The notes beneath the pieces are model-generated. The model made no database searches. It was not told the DNA's origin and was given only the letters and a program-made list of their open reading frames with translations. From Rhyzopertha dominica (lineage: Eukaryota; Arthropoda; Insecta; Coleoptera; Bostrichidae): 64,000 nucleotides of DNA. Below are positions 56,035 through 64,000 of this stretch, in pieces. How positions within the stretch are numbered: the stretch's first letter is position 1; every line of letters starts with the position of its first letter. The position numbers and the translations under genes are program-made. The stretch spans positions 74,586,680-74,650,679 of the forward strand of contig QCXZ01000137.1 of NCBI GenBank assembly GCA_025024175.1, written 5' to 3'.

Positions 56035-59000
56035 TTAATGTAATAAATGCTCAAAATGTCATCCGGCGCGGTTTTCACAAGCTTAAATTCATGCCCAAAA
56101 CGATCTTTTAACATGCATTAACATTTCTGGAGTGATTGATCTACATACATCACGTATTTTATTTTCTAAAATTTTCTACACTTTCAATTGGTGTTTGGTA
56201 TACTTGCTCTTTTACCATTTCCCACAGAAAAAAAACCTAAAGGAGTAAGGTCCGAACTTCTCGGTGGCCAGGGATTAATTGAACCTCTTCCTATCCATCG
56301 GTTAGGCCATCGATCTGACAAATTTATATGGATGGATCAGTGTGTATACGCGACCCTATGCGTAAGCATGGCCAACACAAAACCACGTGACTGGTGGCAA
56401 AAGTATAGAGGTGAGCTGTTAATAACAATCTGCTGTTTTGTAACTGTAACTCATAGCAGTTGGAACAGCTACGAATTCTTGAAATATCAGCTTTTTACTT
56501 CACCGTCTTGATATTTAATATTTTTTATTGTAATAAAATGTACAAAAATGTATTATTAATTGATTTAACTAAATATAAGTACTTATTTATATGTTCAAGT
56601 TTATTAAGTTGTTTACTAATATCACTTATTCATTGAATGCAATACTGTATCACTGGCAGATGTCGCCCATCGTCCCAATATTCGAGCACCATACCATTTA
56701 TTCCAATGTTAAACAACAAAACGTTGGTACAACCAAAACCATTCCTATTGAGTGCTATTACATTTCTACCTCCAGCTATCAAATGTCAAATAATAGTTCA
56801 TCCAATTCCGCCCTTATGCTATAAGCGAGTATCCCACTTATCAGTGGAGTATCCCCTGCTGTCGCTTCTAACTTCTGTTCTCTCGTTTAGCACAAGTACT
56901 ATTATGGTTATGGATGCTGTTGCTAATTTGCTAGCAGGCCAATACCAATACTTGTGTGCGGTGTGCCACGTGATGAACGATAACAGTAACGGATGATAGC
57001 ACGAGACCGTGCTAGCCCGCTAGCAGTCAGAAAACTGTGTGTTTTAAATATAAGGGTAACAATTAGCAACTGTTATGCACAAATAGCAGTATGGTCCCAC
57101 CTCTACAACACACAGCCCGCAGCGATTTATCATGTAGAGGTGTGTCGTTTGTGACGATTCAACTCACTGAATCGAATTTTTGTTGTTAGTCGAGGGATAC
57201 AACTCAAGTCATCTGAATTATTTAAGCCCGTAATTCATCAGTAGTTAAATTTGACAGTAGGGGCAAGGTGCAATGAGTGTTACTGTTGCGAATACTTGGA
57301 TTTTATTAATTTTTGGGGAGCGCGGGTTCAACCATGATAAGGCGGTGTCGCTCTACCTTGATTTAGAAGCGGCGAGACGGCGTAATTTTCTTTCAGATAA
57401 ATTTTTCGTCATTTTACCTAAACCGAAACCAAATTGATATCCCCTCTCTTTCGTTCGGTTTCGGGATGAGGCGCACGAGTAGCTACAGGTAATTACGAAA
57501 ATATGGAACGAGAAGGTAAAAGAGGAAAAAGGGATTCTATCCTAAAAAATCCCTACTCGCCTTAAAGCACCAGGGCTACGCTTAAAACAGATAAGGGTCT
57601 TGAATTGAGGACCGCTTCAACTTTTAGGTATTGAACTTTTAATATCAGAATTTGGTCACTTATTTATTATCCAAATTGCGTGCTTATCACTGATTTAACC
57701 CGGTTTCCCAAAGGCCGCTTAAGTATGAAGCCGACGGCGGATTAACATGCCACTACATTGATTTTGGCAGCTTGTTCAAAACATTTTTGTTAAATAAAAA
57801 AAAATTCGCTGTTTTTTGCAGCCTATGCCAGAACTTCTATTGATATTCCAGTTTATTTCTCGAAATAAGTGTAGGTATTGCTGGATAAAGCCATAATGCG
57901 TTCATATCACCAGAACACTATAAAATGTCACTTACAATACATATGTGTAACTGGCGACTTTATAAATGAAATACGAAAATTTCGCCGCAAACTTCATTTA
58001 CGCGCATAATAGTGTTTTCTTTTTTGCCACCCGTCACGTGATCCAGGTCGTTTTCGTATCGGCAACGCAGCCGTGATGCGCATGATTGCAGTCCGTGAAC
58101 AGAACCAGAATCGTAATTTCGTGATAATGGTATGTTTAAGTCGAAGTAAGGTAAAACGCGCTTCGTTGGAATTGAGAATGTCGAATTTCGATCACCGTGT
58201 AACTCTTACGTCGCTCAGATCATTTGTATTGACTTTTCGGGAGCTGATGCATTGATTCGAATCTTAAGTAAGTGCGCGATTCATGTTACTGAATCAGCAA
58301 GATAAGTCATTTTACCCAACTTTAATTTTTTGCCACCCGTCACGTGACCATGTTGTGTAGGCAACATAGCCTTTCTCTCATTGCTCCATCCACCTCTACT
58401 GTCAGATCCATGGGTTAGGCAAAACCAAATCAAGATGATTTCGCACTATTTTATGATAATGCGCAGGTGCCCCATCTTGTTGGAACCATAGATCTTGTCT
58501 TACATGTAAATTTACCTTTTGGAGAAGTACCGGTAAAATGTTTCTTAAAAAATTTAGATAAGTATTGCCGATTGAATAAGGCCCAACAATTTGATTCCCC
58601 AATATTCCGCACCAGACATTCGTCGAGTAGATAGTTTGAAAATGTCCTTCTCAAATCCAACGTGAATTTTCTTGCGCATAATAATGCATGTTATGTTTGT
58701 TAACTCCACCATTATTAGAAAATCTTGCTTCATATGAGAAGACAATGTTGCCATAAAATCTCACATTCAAATTTTGGTGTTCCCGAAAAAAGGTACTGAA
58801 GACTAATACCGGTTGCTCTTCAGACTACCCTTTGACGAATATGAGGATTTTCGTCAATCATTTTCAATACTCTAATTTCATTGTCAAGTCTGTTGCTGTT
58901 CTTTCTCTTGACTTTTTCAGTGGTGGCCAGTTTGTCCCTAAAGTTAATTCAAGTCTCTTGAAAATTGTATCGGCAGGAGCTCTTCTATTTGGAAAACGTT

Positions 59001-59088
59001 GTCTGTATAAACGGGCAGCAGCGGAAGCATTTTTCTTGCATTCACCATAAATCAAAATTATATCTGTTTTTTCATCATTTGAATACAT
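56035..59088 (-). pseudogene. DD41D-type transposase split by an insertion
   Basis: The start codon at 59088 opens MYSNDEKTDIILIYGECKK, a DUF4817-type helix-turn-helix (CKKNASAAARLYRQRFPNRR). After degraded sequence come MSGAEYWGI-type and LWFQQDGAPAHYHKIV (second Asp, near 58480). The frame is cut after ...LVLPN by the insertion. Beyond it the gene resumes with PNRWIGRGSINPW, PPRSSDLTPLGFF, VYQTPIESVENF and SITPEMLMHVKRSFW, and ends near 56035. Counting across the insertion gives 41 residues between the second Asp and the third position, which is Gly here. The lost Asp, the stops and the insertion all make it inactive. Confidence 0.85.
56307..58413. mobile_element. 2.1 kb long-TIR element, 6-bp duplication
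   Basis: The ends pair as CCATCGATCTGACA (left) and CCATGGATCTGACA (right, complemented). Weaker inverted similarity continues for about 90 bp to a conserved CACGTGAC...GGTGGCAAAA word. The flanks GTTAGG (56301-56306 and 58414-58419) are identical and coincide with the PN codons of the host transposase. A second copy of the right subterminal block lies at 58018-58080. ORFs inside (such as 56637-56996) resemble nothing known, so it is probably non-autonomous. The duplication length does not fit mariner or hAT. Confidence 0.75.
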
Positions 59089-59261
59089 TTTGACTTTTAA
59101 TAAATACAGTGACAGGAACCATAGCGCATAGCCGTCATGGATTCCCAATTTCTTTTTAAAATAATACCATTATGCAAAATAACCACATTGGCTATGAGAA
59201 TGTATTTTGGGTTGCATTTTTAATTTCGTCAGGGTCATTATCACTCGTGAAACATCCTGTA

Positions 59262-60737
59262 TATAATGCTTAGTACAGTCAACACCACAACTTTTTAGCC
59301 GACATATTAGTACTAAACAAACACGTAGATAACTTTACGGCCGACCGTTCGAGGTATGTATTCTATTAATAGTTTCGAAATAACCTATTAACCGTGAGTT
59401 TTCCAAAGCAACAGTTTATGATACCTTTCCACGTAAAAGTTTAATCGTATGCAATAGGCTTCATGTACGTTTACTATATGTGCATGTTCCTATATGTTTC
59501 CCAAACTAAAATTTACAAAAAGTTACCGGTTCCCCATTATTACGGTGTAATTTGAGTAACTGTGTAATATATAACCACACATACATTACCTGAATAACAA
59601 AGATTCATTTAGCGCGCTCGTCAACAGAAATCCCCAGCGTTCATTTGTTGCGAATGAACATTCAGAGTTTCGTTCACAGTTGTTCTTTGTTGGAAATAAC
59701 TGCTGCCAGTTTGTAAATTATTGAGGTCTATTAATACCAACCGGGTGTATTGGCAGCTGTGCTCATTACATAAAAGGCTTTACCTTGTTACTTGTCAGAC
59801 CTCGCTTCCAGGGAGGATGAATATTTTAGAAAACAATTTTTCCCACATAATACTTAATCATTCTTTGGGGGTTCGTCGATTTACAGGAGCCCTTATTTAT
59901 GACCTCACAGTGAAAGGCTTCCGTTCGGAAAAAAGGGTGCCGGAAACCCTTAGAAACTTTGTATAACCCATTTGGTGTTCGGGTTGTTTTGGATAAAAGC
60001 GCTGAATACTTTAATGTTCAGATAAATATGCAGTAAGCTCTCCTCACTGAATGATTTGCATGGCAATTACACAAATCTGTTATTGTAATAGGTAACCTAG
60101 CATCGAATTACAAGAGATGATTGAATGCTTACAGTAAAATAGTTATTGTAACTAAAATAAATTTTTCACTAATTTTGCCAATAACATTAACAGGAGAAGC
60201 CAACGGGCAAAGGTTTGATGTTTTTAAATGTGTCAAGCCACGACAAAATGCCAACCACAGAAGCATAGGTGACAGGAACAAAAAAAAAGTTTACCTAATG
60301 ATAGCGACAGCAACAACGTAAATCGTCTTATTCTGTATCACATTCTCCTCGAAGGCATAAACAACAAGTACCTAATTCAGAATATGATTACGAATGAAGA
60401 AGAAAAATACAAAATAACTAGTGCTAAATATGAACTTCATCCATTTCCAAGAGATAGATGGAGAAGTACAAAGGAATGCAATATGTTCCTTCTGTTCCGC
60501 TGCCGGTTAGCGTTTTGGAAAAGTTTCTCCAATAATTGATGGAACAAGAAATCTTTTAACTTTTTATCTAGTCGAGTACGGTATACTCTTTGTGAAACAT
60601 GTTGAAATCACTATACTGCATAGTTTGTAAATGAGCTGGTTTTTGTTTGTGCTTTGTTGCTGGTATTGATCGTAAGCTTGAGTTTTTGAACAAATTATCT
60701 CATTATTTAATAATCATGCACCCATAACNAAGATNCG
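59262..60737. other. No gene recognised
   Basis: AT-rich with short ORFs. A 60.1-60.3 kb ORF has no domain. An endonuclease region of the 60.7 kb retrotransposon was looked for and not recognised. Confidence 0.4.
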
Positions 60738-61350
60738 TACAAATAAACCTCCTGCGCCGTTGTTGACAGATACACTTAAAATAATTTTTCAACAAAGGGA
60801 CTTACGCTTACAACAGTTACAACATTTAAGATCTAAAAAACTCAGGATTCTTGGGAAAACTATAAGCAGATGAGAAATTTTGCACTGGCTTCAATCCGCG
60901 CCGAAAAAAAGCATATCTGGCTCATTTACATGAACAAACTGATACAAAGTAAATTTTGGAAATCTCTACATTCTTTTAAAATAGACAATGATAGTAGAAA
61001 GCGCGAAATTTCTATAAACTTACAGAATCAAGATCTTATAAACAATCACTTCATTAGTGTTTTTGAAAAAAAAAATAATGAATGTCAGAATGCGATAATT
61101 ATTATAACCAAAACTGCTTCGACTTCACTTTTCTTTGACCTTGATAACAGAAGAGGACTTAATACTGGCTATGAAAAATCTCAAGGCTAATGCTGCAGGA
61201 TGTGACCATATCTCTTTACAGATGTTTAAAAGGTGTTTTCCTGTAATTAAAAATATATAGTCCACATCATCAATAGCTGCATTGAACAAAGCTGCTTTCC
61301 TAAAACGTGGAAAACCTCTTAAATTATCCCAATTGCGAAAGTAAATTGGC
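60738..61350 (+). pseudogene. Non-LTR ORF2 fragment, linker and first palm blocks
   Basis: Plus-strand frames give NKPPAPLLTDTLKIIF, RDLRLQQLQHLRSKK, then YKQMRNFALASIRAEKK, KFWKSLHSFKI, INLQNQDLINNHFISVFEKK (near 60750-61070), and LILAMKNLKANAAGCDHIS followed by VHIINSCIEQSCFPKTWKTS (61150-61330). This is the region between endonuclease and palm in Jockey/CR1-type ORF2 proteins, with frameshifts and stops. It ends abruptly near 61350, before FSKAFDTVDH and YADD, so it is truncated at the 3' side, which is unusual for a non-LTR element and suggests later deletion. Confidence 0.75.
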
Positions 61351-64000
61351 ATTTTGCTCGTATTTGTATGTTGTTTTCTTAAAAGTAGTAGATATTTTAT
61401 TACTTTAGTTACCTACATATCTTGCATTGCATTATATTGCACGTTTACGGGGTATTATACTTATAGTGTAGTTGTTAAAATGATCATAATTGTCGTTATC
61501 TTGCCTTCATTAGTTGAAATATATACGTTATGTAACCACTAATCTACAATCAATGAAATGTATGTCGCATACGTTTATTAGGTTTTATCATTATTCGATG
61601 GTGGCACTATGTATAAAGTGTAAAGAGCCCTTAATTTGCTCGACAGAGAATTGCATGTATCGTATTAAAACTTGATGAAGAATAATTTGTATGATGTGTT
61701 AAAATGTAAGACTTATTGTAATTATTGCAGTATCTCCGTACTCATCCGTTAGAGTCAGTTCTAGGGAATGCACCTTCAATAGCTCTCTAACTAATTCCCT
61801 TTAATTATCGGTACATCAAGCATTCAACAATGCATAGCGTATCACTTATGGTGGATTCATTACCTTGATGCCGTGCAATTCCTCCATCTGGACTTATTAA
61901 TTGCATCCTACGTTCTGTTCTGGAATCAAAGCCAGAACAAACACGGCCCAAAAACAATCAGCGTAATGCGGCTGCAGTTGTAACACAAAGGACTGCTGTT
62001 CGATACGAAGGCGAGCCTGTATCCTCTATAACTGTGCCGGGGCGTTATGTAACCTTATCCTTTTAACATTACAGCACCCGAGCGGAGTTTCAAAGGTAGC
62101 TCTGCAGTCAAACAATTCCAAATCGGATTTAAATGATAAAGCATAAACGTTCTTCGCAGAATCCGTTTATCCGTACGAGCACAGAAATTGTCAAGATTTA
62201 AGTTTATATTGGAAGAGCTGCAAGTTTTATGCTGGAAAACTAGAAACAGAAGTTTGTGACGGGAAGTTTCGCGGCGCTTCTAAATCTACTGAATTCAGAC
62301 CGGAGTTTCTAACCTGGGCCAAATCGCTCTTCCGAGAGTTTATCTTGAGTATTAGGTTATGTCCGGTGGGTGAAGTTATATCTGGTTATATCGTTAGTGC
62401 ACGCTTCACTGCCCTTGCCCTCTGCCTATTTCACTTACTCCCTATTCAGTAGCGTTCATGGCGCGTAAACGTCAACCCGAGTTCATTTGTTGCCTGTTTG
62501 TTTTCGAGGCACTTTGATGTCATGGCACCCTCAGGTACAAAAGAACGTGACTTTTTGGTGATCAGACATCAACTGAGGTAAGCTCACATAATAGTTAGTG
62601 CTTTTCAATAATTCTAATTTAAAAGCACAATTGTGTACAGAATAACACACTTTACAAATACCCTCTTCGGCTTCGTAAATAGATGAGTTTCCACCTTTAA
62701 GGCTTGAAGGTTAGCTAATATAAGATCTGTCTTCCAAAAAACGCAAGAAGAACAAATTCGAACTGCATTAAACTGCACGATCTAGGAAGTCAGATTCGGT
62801 TTTCCAGATGGGAGATTACAAAACTAGTGAAAGTGTTGCGCAGTAATGTCATTGTCTTACATTATGCGCTGCAAGTGACACCTCAAAGAAGAAGCTACAT
62901 ACCTCCAGATCTACACCATCAATTTGACCACAAAAACATGCGTTATCATATCCCGATACTGTTCGTCACTTCCTGCTTGAGCACTCCCGCCAGCATTTAT
63001 AAAAAAAAGGTGCAAATGTTTCCTGAAGTTTAAAATATACACCACAGAGTTATAGTTACAATAAACCGCACCTGAACTGGTATCACTCCAAACGGGGCAA
63101 TTTTATTTATTCATGAAGCCATCAATTTGTTGAAACATTCACTGTTGCTGTTGATTAGTTTTTGTTCAGTATCCCTCTTCGATGTTCATAGACCGTAGCC
63201 AGTGGCACAGTCAGTAAGGAAGCACTGTATTTGTAAAATTGAGTACAGGTTAAAGTATGATGTGACGCATAATAAGCCGTTGCAAGGAGTTGATGAGGAG
63301 GTACTGCTATATACCTACTCTTCGCCGAACATTAAAATTTTCTACTATAGAATAATTTGGTTCCCAATATCTACATTAGTATAAACTCGTCAAAGGTTAG
63401 ATTTGTTTGCATGTGTGTTCTGATGAAATATTATGTAGTTTTATCCTTCACAACTTGCCCTTAAAGAAACAACTTGAAGTACTCATTTGGGATTGAACAC
63501 TAGCAGCATGTGTTAAAAAAACATCTTATCCTACTAATTTTAATAAAATAGCTAGAAATTATACTACTTGTTGGACAAAAAACTTCTACATCACTCTCAA
63601 CAAAAATCTTTCTTTGCATATATGTGCCTCAATGTTTTGTGTCTGATAAGTAAGCACGGTGTTCCGAAAACATAATATACTTGCAGCAACAATCTATGAG
63701 ACAGCCACTTACCGCTCACAATGGTTTACAACTATTGCCTGTAGCTGTCGTAAATAACAGACGGGTTTGGCACGTTCCATTGTTTTGCAGCGGAGTGAAC
63801 CGTATCCAAAAATTGTGTTTAGGCTTTTTTAGAATTTTTTTCCCTACACATAAAGCAATGAGCATTATTTAATATTATTATTTGAACTACAAATATTTCT
63901 CATCTAATAGCTTTTAATGTATGACTAAATCGCCTTCTTTCCTAATTTAATGAGTAGTATCTATTGTTATAACCATGAATGGTAAGCACTCCAATTTCAA
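61351..64000. other. No gene recognised
   Basis: The 61740-62400 part is GC-richer and free of transposon motifs. The rest is AT-rich with short ORFs. No transposon end could be paired before the window ends. Confidence 0.4.

Larger units (their letters stand above)
55814..59259 (-). mobile_element. DD41D-type mariner relative with a nested insertion
   Basis: Terminal inverted repeats of 58 bp begin CAAGATGTTTCACG (left) and CAGGATGTTTCACG (right, complemented), with three differences. TA lies outside each end (55812-55813 and 59260-59261). The total length is 3446 bp, of which 2107 bp (56307-58413) is a later insertion, leaving about 1.34 kb, normal for a mariner-type element. The transposase reads on the minus strand. 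Confidence 0.9.

Noticed and set aside
56188..56511. 107-codon plus-strand ORF
   Set aside because: It overlaps the C-terminal transposase on the minus strand and the end of the 2.1 kb insertion, which explain the sequence better.
58018..58349. Direct repeat TTTTGCCACCCGTCACGTGA as possible LTRs
   Set aside because: Only about 60 bp long and internal to the 2.1 kb insertion; better explained as duplicated subterminal sequence.

Overview
The window looks like repeat-rich, gene-poor nuclear DNA from an insect or another arthropod. The evidence is AT-rich sequence, short introns of about 50 bp in one recombinase remnant, and a transposon mix typical of insects: mariner, DD41D-type mariner relatives, hAT-like miniatures, and non-LTR retrotransposons of the Jockey/CR1 type with ATT-type 3' tails. 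The order cannot be fixed from sequence alone. No bacterial operon, rRNA, CRISPR array or convincing tRNA was seen. Scattered single N bases indicate a draft assembly.

Layout. 1-4.2 kb: unassigned DNA with a decayed DD41D transposase. 4.2-7.1 kb: a 2.9 kb element flanked by a perfect 8-bp direct repeat, carrying a broken DDE transposase with 82 residues between its second and third catalytic positions. 7.1-16.8 kb: mostly featureless, with one candidate host exon (minus strand, 13.2-13.7 kb) ending at a good splice donor. 16.8-18.0 kb: a mariner copy with both ends. 18.5-21.8 kb: a foldback element with long inverted arms of ~125/135-bp tandem units, a 10-bp target duplication, and a loop holding a small ORF that resembles the His-box end of a ubiquitin-specific protease. 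25.7-33.6 kb: two decayed reverse transcriptases on the minus strand, a DD41D element, and the best-preserved retrotransposon (plus strand, about 1.7 kb). 35.4-37.7 kb: two copies of a dispersed hairpin-rich repeat (others at 1.1 and 50.8 kb). 40.7-41.9 kb: a second mariner copy in the opposite orientation. 44.0-52.6 kb: more retrotransposon debris, including an ORF1-like piece. 53.1-54.5 kb: a decayed Crypton-like tyrosine recombinase interrupted by one element nested inside another. 55.3-59.3 kb: a miniature element, then a DD41D element whose transposase is split by a 2.1 kb long-TIR insertion with a 6-bp duplication. 60.7-61.4 kb: another retrotransposon fragment. The rest is low-copy DNA with several GC-richer blocks that could be conserved noncoding sequence.

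The genes do not form a pathway. The window records layered transposition into what may be an intron or a gene desert. The parts most likely to be new are the foldback element with its captured protease-like exon, the DDE element with the unexpected 8-bp flanking repeat, and the nested insertions that can be read from their target duplications. All coordinates and translations were worked out by eye, and family names rest on motif recognition, not on a database search.
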